A stretch of DNA of 64,000 nt from Kalaharituber pfeilii (Eukaryota; Ascomycota; Pezizomycetes; Pezizales; Pezizaceae): NCBI GenBank assembly GCA_015179045.1, contig WHUZ01000034.1:124001-188000 (forward strand). Reading direction: 5' to 3'. The position numbers and the translations under genes are program-made. How positions within the stretch are numbered: the stretch's first letter is position 1; every line of letters starts with the position of its first letter. Below are positions 33,572-44,650 of this stretch, one piece after another. The notes under the pieces were generated by a model. The model searched no databases. It was not told where the DNA came from and saw nothing but the letters and a program-made list of their open reading frames with translations.

Positions 33572-34145
33572 TTATCCCCCTCGTAGGTGCCGAACCCCTG
33601 TGAGGCTCAGTGCCAGTTGTAGCTTGAACTTATGAGTAGCTCTGAGTTGGGTAAGGCCATGTACCTCTCTTCCACATATCGGTGACAGGCAGCAACAGGT
33701 TCCACAGACAAGGCAGGGAGGTCAACAGGCAAGGTAGGGGCAGAGGTTTGACAGACAATGGTGGAGGTTGAGCTCTTGCAAGATGGGGAGTTCTACAGGC
33801 AATGGAAGGGGTTGCCAGAGAGAGAACAAAGCGAGGACTGATGAGAATGTTGTACAGACAGGAGAGGACCTTAAGAGAACTAGAGAGGATGCCGAGAAGA
33901 CTAGAAAGGACTCTGAGAGGATCTAGAAAACACTAAGAGGACCTGAGAGAACTGCTGGAGGAATCTAAGCAGATGCTTGAGAAAACTGAAGAGGGACCAG
34001 AAAGAACTCTGAGGACCGTAAAGAACATTGTAGGAACCTGAGCTCATACTTGAGGAAATCGAAGAGGATATTAAATGAACTGGAGAGGACATTGAAAGGA
34101 TATTGAGTCGGAACCAGAGAGAACATTGAGAGGACTGGAGAAAAC
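33572..34145 (-). other. Internal remnant of family C element, GA-rich repeats
   Basis: After the polypurine tract the sequence becomes a degenerate GA-rich repeat (words such as gagaggacc and gagagaac) from about 33830 to 34140. No protein domain is readable. It ends at the Mutator-like element. Confidence 0.45.
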
Positions 34146-35365
34146 CGGGACCTCTCCGGGCAGGCCAGTCTGGCCTGCCCCGATGCAGGGGTATCGACAG
34201 GGTTTAAAAGACTAGCCTGCCCAGTTGCAGAGGTATCTACAGGAGACGGCACAGGTCTTCAGATTGCATACTAGACTCAAGGTGTATGTATGTCGTCTAT
34301 AAAACCAATAGGAGTGTCTGCTTCCTCGTTCACATCTCACTCATACCTCTACCAATCCATCATCCACGCAGCAGTATGGCTACAGCTCACCCTTCTCTTG
34401 CACAAATTGTGGAGGCTACAATTGCATCCATGCCACCACTTCATCGACAAGCTCCTCTGACTGGCGAGCAGTTTGCATATCCAGCAGACTGTCTGGCTCG
34501 GCTCCAGGACTATGCCTTTTCCCAAGGATTTGCAGTTACCCAAACCGGAGGCTCTGAGAAAACTGGACTTATACGTCTGGCATGTGTGCACCATGGCACT
34601 AGACGAAACTATCGAAAGTTGCAAGATAAACGGATGTTAGATACTATGGATGCTACAGTAGGCCCAGTGCGCCAGCGCCAGTACCAGTACCCGCACTAGC
34701 ACTAGCATCAACACCGGCACTAGCACCCATACCAGTACCGGCGCCGCCACCACCGCCATTTTATGACCCACTAGTTAATGCCGGCCGTGATCTCCTCTTA
34801 AGGTCACTTGCAGATGAACAAGCATTTCAGCAAACTCTATCCTCCGAAGACTCAGAACGTTATGCACAATTACATCAGCGAATGGCAACGCAGCTTAGAC
34901 AACAGTTTCTCCATGAGCGACAACCTAATCTTCCTCAAGAGTTTGCACCTGCTGTTGCTGAACCTTCTTTAAGGTGGAGAAAAACAAAAGGCCCAGCCAG
35001 GCAGCGGGCATTGACTGGTGTGGAGCTTGCAGAACGTCAGGCTAATCAGCGGGCCCAGGTCAGAAATGATACTATAGTCAATGAGTTATCACAGGAAACG
35101 CAAGATGTAATTCTAGTACAGACTCGACACGTGCCCTCAACTGCTCCATATTAACCTTCTGTATCTTCCTTGCATGTAGATAGCTTGATAATTGATTAAC
35201 ATACCTCTCCTCTCACGCATAAATGATAAGCTTGAGTCTAGTATGCAATCTGAAGACCTGTGCCGTCCCCTGTAGATACCTCTGCAACCTGGCAGGCTAG
35301 TCTCTAAACCCTGTCGATACCCCTGCATCGGGGCAGGCCAGACTGGCCTGCCCGGAGAGGTCCCG
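34146..35365 (+). mobile_element. Deleted Mutator-like element with 135-bp TIRs
   Basis: Arms 34146-34281 and 35231-35365 are nearly identical inverted repeats starting CGGGACCTCTCCGGGCAGG. Each arm contains a palindrome GGGCAGGCCAG-T-CTGGCCTGCCC (arms of 11 bp). Inside are the two ends of a transposase gene without its catalytic middle, so the element depends on an autonomous partner. A 9-bp target duplication is not visible; the flanks differ, which suggests later rearrangement. Confidence 0.85.
34376..35154 (+). pseudogene. MULE transposase N- and C-terminal remnants
   Basis: ATG 34376 starts a FAR1-like DNA-binding segment (LARLQDYAFSQGFAV, then R--C-HHG---NYRK) ending at 34699. After a junction near 34665-34690 the frame changes to a Pro/Ala linker and a C-terminal segment (RWRKTKGPARQRALTGVE) ending at 35154. 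The DDE catalytic core is missing. Such N- plus C-terminal remnants are usual for deletion derivatives of Mutator-like elements. Confidence 0.7.
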
Positions 35366-36312
35366 TGCGGTCACTCATGCTGTCAAAGACCTTAAGGAAC
35401 TCGTACCAGCGGAATACCATGAATATATTGACCTGTTCTCAGAAAAAGAGGCAAGCAAACTACCTCCTCACCGACCTTATGATCACGTCATTCCGCTACA
35501 AGAAGGCAAACAACTACCATTCGGCCCTCTATACGGCATGACAATCCAAGAACTGCAGGCCCTAAAAGCATACATTGAAGAGAACTTGTCCAAAGGTTTC
35601 ATAAGGCACAGCTCATCTCCTGCAGGAGCCCCCATCCTATTTGTTAAGAAAGCGGATGGAACACTTCACCTATGCATTGATTACCGAGGTCTGAATGAGA
35701 TCACCATCAAGAACCGCTATCCTTTGCCGCTGATCCAGGAGACTCTCGCACGCCTCTCCCAGGCCAAGTACTATACCAAACTTGATCTACGTGGGGCCTA
35801 TAACCTCGTTAGAATGGCTGAAGGAGAGGAGTAGAAAACAGCATTTAGGACGAGATATGGCTACTTTGAATACACCGTTATGCCGTTTAGCCTTACCAAT
35901 GCACCTGCTTCCTTTCAGCACTTTATCAATGACACTCTCCGGGCCTACCTCGATGTGTTCTGTACAGCATATCTCGACGACATTTTGATTTATTCAAACA
36001 GCCTCAGGGAATATAAACAGCATGTTTGAATGGTTCTGGAGCAACTCCGACAAGCAGGGTTATACCTGAAGCCTGAAAAATGTGAATTCCACACGCAACA
36101 AACAAAATACCTCGGCTTGGTCATATCTCCAGACAGTATCAGTATGGACCCTAGTAAGGTTGAAGCAGTCAAGGAATGGGAGAGACTACAGAATGTTTGA
36201 GATATTCCTTCCTTAGGTTCACCAACTTCTACCGCCAGTTCATCTTTGGGTTCTCCAAGATTGCAGGCCCACTAACAGTCTTGACCCAGAAAGGTAAACG
36301 GTTTGAATGGCC
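35366..36312 (+). pseudogene. Gypsy-D reverse transcriptase
   Basis: The plus-strand translation shows the pre-RT block ([14 protein letters not shown]), [49 protein letters not shown], the catalytic [10 protein letters not shown] and FTNFYRQFI. In-frame stops stand for expected Trp (TGG to TAG at about 35832) and Arg (CGA to TGA at about 36027). The element is cut on the left by the Mutator-like element and on the right by TIR-like and LINE sequence; RNase H and integrase are gone. Confidence 0.88.
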
Positions 36313-36321
36313 TCGAGGGGC

Positions 36322-36355
36322 CGGAACCTCTCCGGACAGGCAGATTCTGCCTGCC
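36322..36355. repeat. Orphan Mutator-like TIR end
   Basis: 'ggaacctctccggacaggca' closely resembles the terminus of the element at 34146, including the internal palindrome (GGCAG-ATT-CTGCC). No matching right arm was found. Confidence 0.6.
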
Positions 36356-36371
36356 GCTCCCGGACCTCATC

Positions 36372-37092
36372 AGACGATAAACTTTACGCCATGACACTGT
36401 GACACAGGTACCAACATTGTGGGGTAGGTATGATCAGTTGTTGGTACAGGCATATGGCAAGACAAGTTTTAAAGTGGACTAGTGACGTAAGTGCGTACCG
36501 TGCCCACTGGCTACCAAATGTCGACCAAGACATCGCCGTGCTATGGGTCAAGGGACACAAAGGGGTAGAAGGAAACACCAGGGCGGACAAGGCGGCCAAG
36601 ATAGGCACGGCAATACAATACGAGGACGAAACCGTCACAGAAGCGGGAATAAGACAGGAAGCTAAAAGCCTCAGGGCCGAAGAACGGAATCGCCTCCACC
36701 TATCCTACCGACCCCTCCAAAGCATAGACAACCGCAGGAGAATCGCAACCCTGGCCGGAATCCTAGGAAACAAGGGGCTCAAAGAGTGGAGATACACCAT
36801 AGGAAAGGCTGACTCTCCAGAGTGCAGATGGTGCGGGAGAGCCCCTGAGAACCTAACACACATAACCAACGACTGTCAGACATGGAAGAAAAAGATAAAA
36901 GACGGAGCGAATGGACTAAGGCACCCGGACAAAGACACCAACTTGGCGGAAATCTTGGAATGGGCAGGGGAGGAGTAGGACTTTTTTACCTTTCTTATAT
37001 TTTCTCTACCAGTCTATAGTTATGTACCTAAACATCGCCATAGCCCTTAGGGCGGCATGCGATCAATGAAATAAAAAAATAAAAAAAAAAAA
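36372..37092 (+). mobile_element. 5'-truncated LINE with RNase H and CCHC end
   Basis: The frame from about 36430 to 36978 carries an RNase H C-terminal motif (GHKGVEGNTRADKAAKIG) and a zinc-finger C-terminus CRWCGRAPENLTHITNDC, as in Tad/I-clade LINE ORF2. The 3' UTR ends 'catcgccatagcccttaggg' ... 'gcgatcaatgaaat' and an A-rich tail. This end defines the tail family B found elsewhere in the window. No clean target duplication was found. Confidence 0.85.
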
Positions 37093-37303
37093 CCGCCGCC
37101 TGTCATCATTGATGGTGAAGAAGAATAGGAAGTTGAGGCTGTTCTGGACTCGAGGCTCTATCGACGTCGTCTGCAGTACTTGGTGAAGTGGAAAGGTTAT
37201 GACGAGCCCCCTTGGCAGCCTGCTGCAGACTTGGAAAATGCACCTGACCTAGTAAAACTCTTTCACCAGCAGTATCCAAACAAGCCGAAACTGAAGCCCT
37301 AGG
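37093..37303 (+). pseudogene. Gypsy-D chromodomain
   Basis: A frame with VIIDGEEE, EAVLDSRLYRRRLQYLVKWKGYDEPPW and DLVKLFHQQYP is a chromodomain that would direct integration to chromatin. One TAG interrupts near 37127. It is separated from its RT by the LINE and an internal loss. Confidence 0.85.
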
Positions 37304-37338
37304 CCTTGCAGGTGCTCGCCACCTAGAGGGGGGGATAC

Positions 37339-37847
37339 TGTCATAGCCCACCTATACACACATCGATATCATCCTTTTCCGTAGCCAACAAGTCAAGCCG
37401 AGCTGACGTGCCAAGCCGGAAGGTAAGTCCTTACTAATAGCTGACTCGGAAAGGCTTGACAAGCTATCCCAGTCCGGTTGATTAGCCCTCTGACAGCTCA
37501 TTAATATACCTTCCAATATTAGTATCACTATTGCTGCTCTTGCATTCCAGATTCATATTGTTATAGTCCTGTATTCCCTTTCTATATCAATTCCCCAGTA
37601 TATAAGGGCCCCAAGCTCGCCTCTGTAGATAGCTCTTCTTCTTCTTGTCCATTGTCTTGTTGATCAATAGACCCATCTAATTTCTCATGCTCCTCCGCCG
37701 CTGCCATTGCTATAGTCCGTAATCTCTAGCCGCTGAGCCACCACCACCACTGTAGTCCTCGACCCATAGCCGCCGAACCGCCGCTGATACCCAAGCTGAC
37801 CGTACGCCTTGGCAAGACCTCCGCCCAGGCCCTCCACCGACGTTACA
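37339..37847 (+). repeat. Gypsy-D 3' LTR (509 bp)
   Basis: It begins TGTCATAGCC after a polypurine tract (gaggggggg) and ends CGTTACA. A TATA-type 'gtatataagg' lies near 37598. No second LTR of this family was seen in the window, so the target duplication cannot be tested. Confidence 0.8.
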
Positions 37848-38454
37848 ACTAGTAGTTCTTAAAGTTCTAGATATAGTAATAACTAATTAGTATAATATCA
37901 AAAAGTATAAGAAATAGATTAAGATTAAAGTTAAGATTTAAAGTAGATATTAGGCAGCAGGTACTAAGAAAATAGTAGATATTAAAATAAGTTTATAGTA
38001 GATAAAGATAGCTATTATTATATAATATAAAAAAATAGATATATAAAAATTTATATATAGCTTATATATATATAAGTAGGTATATAAAAAATAAAAAGGA
38101 AGTTAGAAATAAGTCTTTTTAATAAAAAGTTTAAAAGTTTAATAGAAAAATATTTTAGATATAAAAGAATACAACTAGTATAAAAGAAACTTTAAGCTAA
38201 TATAGAAGAACCTTTAAACTAATATAGTAGAATATTTTATATAAATATAAAAAAGTAGTTAAAAAATATAAATAGTAGTCAAAATATATATAGCTACTAT
38301 ATATAAGAACTTAAAACTAGTAATATAAGTAAAAACTTTTAGATACTACTACTATATACTAGTATAGTAAAAGTTTAAACTATATTAAAGTTTTGAATCT
38401 TAGGTCTCCTATATTATATATAAGAAAAGTATTTTAAAATATAATAGAGATTAG
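37848..38454. other. AT-rich decayed DNA
   Basis: Very A/T-rich with nearly no CpG; no frame or repeat unit recognised. Confidence 0.6.
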
Positions 38455-38942
38455 TATCACAAGCGGGCTGTCTAGACGACCAAGGGATACGTTCTAGCGG
38501 ATTCTAGCGATTTCGGAGGTGTCAAGGTTCAGGAGTTCAGAGGTGTCACGGTTCAGGAGTTCAGAGGTGTCACAGTTCAGGAGTTCGGAGGTGTCATGGA
38601 CTCAGGCCAGGCGGATCGTTGATTGACAAGACAACAGATGAGGAAGGAAAGAACTATCTACAAGGCGGCCATATTGGGCCCTTATATACATGGTGGGCCC
38701 TGTGGCCAAGAAGCAAAGACATGGCGGCGAAACACAGAATTTTCACAACAAGGACGCGCAACAAGGACGCGCGGCGAAAGCAGACTTTTCACATCTAGCG
38801 GACGATCAGTAACCGGCCTCTCTTGGTGGTTCGGCAGCCGGCTTATCATGGAAGTTCAACGATCGAGCGGTAGCCGGTTTATCTGGGCGGTAGCCGGTAA
38901 CCGTTACCCTGAGTGCGGCGATGCAGGCATCGGGTCGTGACA
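38455..38942 (-). mobile_element. Solo LTR, a further gypsy-type family (488 bp)
   Basis: The minus sense begins TGTCACGACCC and the other end reads ...TGTGATA, with target duplication ATTAG at 38450-38454 and 38943-38947. A 24-bp unit (ggttcaggagttcagaggtg plus tcac) is repeated three times near 38530-38600. It is GC-balanced inside AT-decayed DNA, so it inserted after the host decayed. Confidence 0.85.
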
Positions 38943-38947
38943 ATTAG

Positions 38948-39400
38948 TTTATTATAATAAATTATTAAAATATATATAAATACTATAAATAATATTTAAG
39001 TATACAAATAATATATTTAAACTATATAAAAAAAAATAATTAATAAAAATCTTATAATTAATTACTTATAAGTTATAGTATATTTATTGATTTTTTTAAT
39101 CTTACTAACTATTAATTTTCTCTTCTTTATATATTAATATTTTTATTCTCTTATATTTAGTTCTTATTAATAATTATATATTATTTCTATTTATTTATCT
39201 TTTACTAGTAGCTAGCTTTAAAAACTTCTTTTTTGTAACTTTTTTTTTAATATTTTTCTGCTTTTCTTCTCTTTTAAATTATTCTTTTAACTTCTACTAC
39301 TATTTCTACTTTTAACTAATTTATCTTTACTTTTAGCTAGTATTTTTCTACTTTATCTATTTTCGTAGATACTACCTATTCTGACTCTTCTTCTGTTTTA
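38948..39400. other. AT-rich decayed DNA
   Basis: Continuation of the AT-rich host tract, ending near 39400 where base composition returns to normal. Confidence 0.55.
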
Positions 39401-40125
39401 GTTCCTATCTGTAGCCAATCAGCTGATTTCTATTCTAATCATGTGATCCTTTATGTACCTAATCACAATTGGTAAATTAGCAAGCGCTGGCAGGGCTGCT
39501 CTGATAGCCCCGCTTCCCACAGATTGTATGAGGAGAACTCAGAAAGCTCTGAAACCTTAACCTCAAGGTAATGAGTCTGAAAATTCTGCATTCTGTTAAT
39601 CAAAGGTGATATTCTTTTTCAAACGGTCGCTTTGGTATCGGTCTCGTGTTCTGGAAGCGCCGGGAAGGTTGTTTTCTTCCAAGCGCTCGTTCTGTAAAAG
39701 TAGTTGTCGGTGATCTATATGCATAATTGCCTGGTGCCACTTGCGAACAATGTTGGCTACTAATACTTCACTAGGACATTAGCTCCGGTACCTAATTAAC
39801 CAAGAGTTGGGGCCTGTCCATTGACTTTTGAGAGCCTCAAGTACTTACCTTTGATCTAGACACAGTACATTGCATGAGGCTGCGGCTTTGTGTGATGCCT
39901 AAGATTAGAAATTTCATACTCGCTCTGAGCAGTGCTGTTCAATTTAGGCTAGCAGCCTATCTGCCTGTGTTATCCGAATATCCAGCCTTCCATGTGTAGA
40001 CACTGTAGAGTGTTCTGAATTAAAATAGTACTAGTATGCATGATCTCCTGCCGCTAGCGTGCGGACATCACCTTCAATTAGGTATTTATTTCAGATAATG
40101 TGTTTGCTATCAGACATTGAAAATT
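39401..40125. other. Non-coding region, no gene seen
   Basis: Balanced base composition, no recognisable coding frame, RNA gene or repeat. Confidence 0.5.
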
Positions 40126-40138
40126 AATCAGGCACTGC

Positions 40139-40191
40139 CCTTCCCTGCCATGGGCAGGTACCTGTATGCGGGGTTACGTGAAAAAAAAAAA
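40139..40191 (+). mobile_element. Ultra-short retroinsertion (tail family A), 13-bp target duplication
   Basis: 53-bp insert with core 'tgtatgcggggttacgtg' plus an A run. AATCAGGCACTGC is at 40126-40138 and 40192-40204. Confidence 0.9.
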
Positions 40192-40883
40192 AATCAGGCA
40201 CTGCGACTCAATGGCGTGTTTCTATTCGAATCTATAGGAACTATTACCCGAGGCTGTATCGGGAACTACCTGTAGTCTCTTGCCCAAATTGTGCACCCGC
40301 TCATCTCAGACTTTGGTCAGGAAGTCACAAATGAATCTCAAGCGCATTCTAACCCTCTCAACTGTCAACGCATGTGGTTGAAGTTGCCCAACATTACGCT
40401 GCCCTAGTAGCTTCTAATCCCAGTCAAGAATAATGTCATATATGATGCGGTTGCGACCGACACTAAATATATATTGGGTAGTGCACCCCATTGGCATAAG
40501 CTGCCGCCGTGGCCCCTCGGTAACTGACAGGCCACATGATTTCTGGCGTTTATCGGGCCGGGCCGAAAATCACAACCGAAAATCCCCGCTGCAGCAATGA
40601 GACAGTTGGGATTGCCCTCCTGGATTCGAATGTGTTCGTTGGTTGATGGCCGATGGCCTTGAAATGACTCTGTTTTCCCTCTGTGTTAGTACATGTTTTG
40701 CAGAACTCGTTGTATTTCCAATAAATCTGGCAGCACGCCGTCCATGACTCCTGGTACATCGTTCCATAAAACTGGGGGGTGCCGTGACGTATATTATAAT
40801 CGCTTACATATGTATCAGAGTCTATATCTCTTCATTGAAGTAATCCGTGTACACGTAGCTGTAAGTAAGCAACACTTATTCCT

Positions 40884-41204
40884 ATGGTCACTATCGTTCC
40901 CTATGGTGCACATTGTGCACACATACAGAGGAGGCTAAATGTAAGCAAGGAAATGGACGCGCTGCCCAAAGCGGAACTACTGAAGATTGGTAGCAGAGGG
41001 GTGGAAAAGGAAGTCCCTCCTGTTGTACACCTTGAAGTCGTTGAGAACAGGCGTTACCGATTGTGTATCTTTGCCGATATGTTCCGAATCTTGACTGAGC
41101 AATACCCATGTGGAAAAAATACCCATGTGGTTAAGGACCTTGAAAGTGGCAGAAAGGTTCCCATTCGTAGATTTGCTTTCTATGCAAAGGAATCACACCA
41201 ATAG
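40884..41204 (+). CDS. Small hypothetical protein
   Basis: A 106-codon frame starts with ATG at 40884, with a second in-frame ATG about 24 codons later. The C-terminal 80 residues have a balanced, globular-looking composition (VVHLEVVENRRYRLCIFADM). No family is recognised. A local 13-bp duplication (aatacccatgtgg) lies inside near 41101-41131. There is no intron evidence. It may be a real small gene, a gene fragment or chance. Confidence 0.25.
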   Translation: MVTIVPYGAHCAHIQRRLNVSKEMDALPKAELLKIGSRGVEKEVPPVVHLEVVENRRYRLCIFADMFRILTEQYPCGKNTHVVKDLESGRKVPIRRFAFYAKESHQ

Positions 41205-41688
41205 TATATGATCTGCAACCAGTACACTCAAGTTTTGTAAGTATGCTTCTGCAGCTACGCGGTGTCTGTTGCTAAAATCAGAAGGACATATATTGCCAGG
41301 AATCGATATGACTAGCAAGCAAATACCTAAATAACGTTTATCATCATAATTTTACCCATTGGGACACAACAGGTGATCCTTTGGAAAGTTGGCGAAATAA
41401 CGAGACTGTCAAACTGTCTTACGATGCTTTTATATGTCGCGTTTGAAGACATCACATATAAGGGCCTATTGGCAGGTATCGTTAAGGATATATCGTACGC
41501 CAACTATCAAAGCTCGCAAGAACGGTTCTCCACAGACATGATATAAAAAACCCGGAGCCTTATTAATACACCACGGACCAGCGGAAGCTTTCTTGAGAAA
41601 GGTTTCACTATTGCGTGCTCTACAGCTAGCAGCCCTTAATATCATATTGATTTTCAACCTTACATGATGGCCAAATTAATCTACCGTT
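41205..41688. other. Non-coding region, no gene seen
   Basis: No coding or repeat signal recognised. Confidence 0.4.
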
Positions 41689-41742
41689 GCCCTGCCATGG
41701 CGAACAGCTGCAAGCGGGGTTATGTAATTTAAAAAGAAAAAG
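41689..41742 (+). mobile_element. Ultra-short retroinsertion (tail family A), 11-bp target duplication
   Basis: 54-bp insert, core 'caagcggggttatgtaattt' plus an A-rich tail. AATCTACCGTT is at 41678-41688 and 41743-41753. The tail is nearly identical to the insert at 7433. Confidence 0.9.
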
Positions 41743-42116
41743 AATCTACCGTTAGTGGGATCCACTGGCCCCGCTTTAGAAGCCCGTGTAAAATTTAGCC
41801 ATAATTCGTAGTATGATATATGGAGGAAGTTGGGGTACAATTGTAATCACGTTATCGAATGCATCAAGTTGTATTGGGTAATCACAGGATGTTCACTGCC
41901 TGATCCTTTTCATGTTATAGTATCTATTGCATATCTATAGTTGAAACTCGTATTATAGATGCTTTCATAAGTCGATGTCACACAATCTATAAGAAAATAA
42001 GAAAAAACAAAAAGTGTAGCACACTTAAACGCCTGCTCTATATAGGTATAATTCGAAAAAACCCTCCGTCTTCTTTGTAAGGAGACCTTTTGAGCATGCC
42101 GATCCCTTTATCCACC

Positions 42117-42170
42117 GCTTTTCTATTTTTTTTTTCCTATATTTTTTTATTTTTATTTTTATTTTTCGTA
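42117..42170. repeat. T-rich low-complexity tract
   Basis: (T)n interrupted by single A or C, about 110 bp past the P450 stop codon; possibly part of its 3' UTR region. Confidence 0.5.
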
Positions 42171-42280
42171 ATTTGTCCTTCTCAGTTCCTGTTTCCACTG
42201 CTGCAGTACGTACAGCAGGAATCAAAAGCAACAACGTCGATTTGTCATTCCTTATCTTTCTGGGTGATGGTGGTGGTTCT

Positions 42281-44650
42281 TCAGCGCTGCTGCAAGTCCA
42301 ACCGTGGAATGAATCTGATATTCGGTCCCTCTCTGCTTGCGAATGCAGTGTGATGGTCATCTATGCTATACATGATTGGACGCTTGCCACCACCAAGTTC
42401 TTCCACAAACTTGAGATTATCCAGCCTGGTCTCTCGCCCACCCCCCGCATAGTCAAAATCATACATCCAAACCGTGCGAGCAAGAGCAATGGTAAGCTCC
42501 AGGTAGGCAAGGGTTCGGCCAATGCAGCTCCTCGGCCCCAGACTAAAGGGAGCAAATGCGCTGAGAGCCTTCTGATACGCCTCCGGGGATTCAGCTTTAT
42601 CGGCGAGGAACCGGTGTGGGTTGTATGTGAAGGGGTCGGAATAATAAGTCTCGTTCATGTGAAGGGTGAAACTCGGGGTTGCGATGTCGACACCCTCAGG
42701 AAAGTATCGGCCTGCAACAGTGATACCTCCTTTAAGGACTTGCCGCGGGAGCGTTGTGGGAACAGGTGGTGCCATTCGCATTGCCTCGTCAAGACACGCT
42801 TTAACAAATTTGTAGGCTGCTTGGCACTTGGGATTGTTGAAGTTGTCTCCCCTGATCTCCTCAAGGTCCTGGAACGACTTTCGGACAAGGATCGTTAGCT
42901 CTGCAAGGACTTTGGGGTAGTTGGCCAAAAAGAAAAAGCTTGCAACAAGAGCAGTTGAAGGAGTATGCGAGCCTAAGCAGCACCGACAAATTAGCACTTT
43001 GTAACGACAATCTCGGCTTAATCGCGGACCATTCTAGATAGCAGTTCCAGGTTGCGCATACCTGCTGCAATGAGCAAATTGCTTTCACTCCACAATTCAC
43101 TCATGGAATACCCCTCGCCGCTCTGAGGATCCTTTGCATCCAGCAGGTAGTGGAAAAAGTCCTTCCTGCTTCCAGCACCAAGGGCAATTCGCTCCTTTGC
43201 TTGCTCCCTAGAGTATTTCACGAAGGTTTTCTGACCCTCGGCTATCTTTGGGAAAAGATATTTGCCGAGGCCAAGTTTGTGGATCTTGAGCGAAATGCCA
43301 GCCTACGTGAAAAGATTATGCAGTTAGCAAAGTGGAGAGAGTTATAGTAAGAGTAAACAAAGCGGTCAGGATCGCGAATCATTTGCAATGTTCCACTGTG
43401 TTGATTGCATTGCGGAGCGTTTGACCAACTGGGAATTGGGAATATGAGAGTCTCATAGGGATATTTGCCCAACGATAGAGAAAGAAGACAGGGATCGAGT
43501 ATTCAGACCACAACTGCATGTGCATGCATATCTATCTGTATTATGTCACATGAAAATAAAAGCAGAAAGGAATTTAAAAATACTGCACAACAACCTCACG
43601 ACTTCAGATGCACTGTCGCAATTGCGAATGATCAAATAATGCAATGGAAACACTTCAGTACTCACAATTGCGTGCCGGTGAATAGCCATGTCAATCAATG
43701 TCGGCCAGTCACGCCATTCTTCCCGAGTAAGCATGCCGAAAGTCTTGCCGAAGCAGAGGTCTCCGATGACATCAAATGTAAGCCAATTACTCCAGTGAGC
43801 CATGTTTCGCGGTTGAGAATCGTCGCTTTTCTTTCCACAGCTGTATGATCCTAGCCTTTTCACAAAAGTACGAATATGAGTCAAGACATTTTCCTCCATG
43901 CCTCTGATGGCTGCTTCAGAAAACGCTTGGGACATGACTCTACGTTTTCTCCCGTGAAGGTTTCTGTCAATTACTGTATGAGTATCAAATGCATGTGGAT
44001 AAGGTGGCATAACGCTATAAAAAGTGGATTTTTGAACGTTGCGACCATGACCGTAAATATCTGCGGAGATTCGGTTAGTAAATAAAGACGCAAGTGAATG
44101 TAAAGAAATAACGTGTACCGTTCAGAGCAACCGCGTCATTCACCGAGACGAAGTTTGGAGTGAAACGAACGAATTTCCCTATCATGCGATGAGTTGAGTA
44201 TCTTCTAAACAATTCAAAGTAAAAAGCTAAACCGACCATGTTTCCTATGTGCATGATAGAGAACGAGATGGGAATCCCCGACCCAGGCGTGGTAAGCCGC
44301 ATGTAAGCTCGTAATCCTGGCCAATAAGGGTCCTGGATACTCGGCCAAAGGGTGAAGATACAAGCGGTAGAATATGAGCATAGAAAACTTTGGAGAATCA
44401 AGCTTTAGCGTAGTTCCACGAATGCTCACAGTGATCATCAAAAGAAACGATTCAGATAGAATTATTTCTAACCCTTGTATGGACGATGGGACAGGGGTCT
44501 GGGAGCCATCGCCGGGGATGATGCACGATAGATGGTGTTACATACATAGATTATAATTGCTCCGGAAAGGTAAAGTATTAATTTCGAATACAAAACTTCC
44601 CAACACGCCTGAAGATCAATCGTCATCTTTGCGGTTGATGACCACCCCAT
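42281..44650 (-). CDS. Cytochrome P450 monooxygenase, six exons, intact
   Basis: Minus-strand exons 44546-44650, 44237-44387, 44119-44178, 43666-44060, 43062-43302 and 42281-42972 join in frame with GT-AG introns of 158, 58, 58, 363 and 89 nt, giving 547 residues, normal for a fungal P450. An N-terminal membrane helix (~residues 20-45) anchors it to the ER, followed by the hinge HPLAEYPGP. Also present are the K-helix E-x-x-R (380-383), NPHRF, and the heme motif FSLGPRSCIG with Cys at about 467. In the I-helix AGSHTPST a His replaces the usual Asp/Glu before the conserved Thr. It resembles the class that includes fungal benzoate 4-monooxygenase-like enzymes; the substrate is unknown and no pathway partners lie nearby. 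The 363-nt intron might hide a small extra exon. Confidence 0.88.

Noticed and set aside
34148..34290. Possible tRNA or structured RNA from the palindromic GC-rich ends
   Set aside because: The symmetry is explained by the Mutator-like TIR and its internal palindrome; no tRNA arms or boxes seen.
36372..37092. LINE at 36372-37092 inserted into Gypsy-D with a clean target duplication
   Set aside because: No matching duplication could be found; internal loss or rearrangement is needed as well.
43303..43665. Additional P450 exon encoding the GKYPYETLIFPIPSW frame
   Set aside because: The flanking exons join in phase with continuous P450 sequence (HRHAI to AGISLK) without it, so it is taken as intron; a very small exon remains possible.
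13479..44650. Biosynthetic cluster linking the P450 with the DUF6532-like gene
   Set aside because: They are 27 kb apart, separated by transposons, on opposite strands, and no core biosynthetic enzyme is present.
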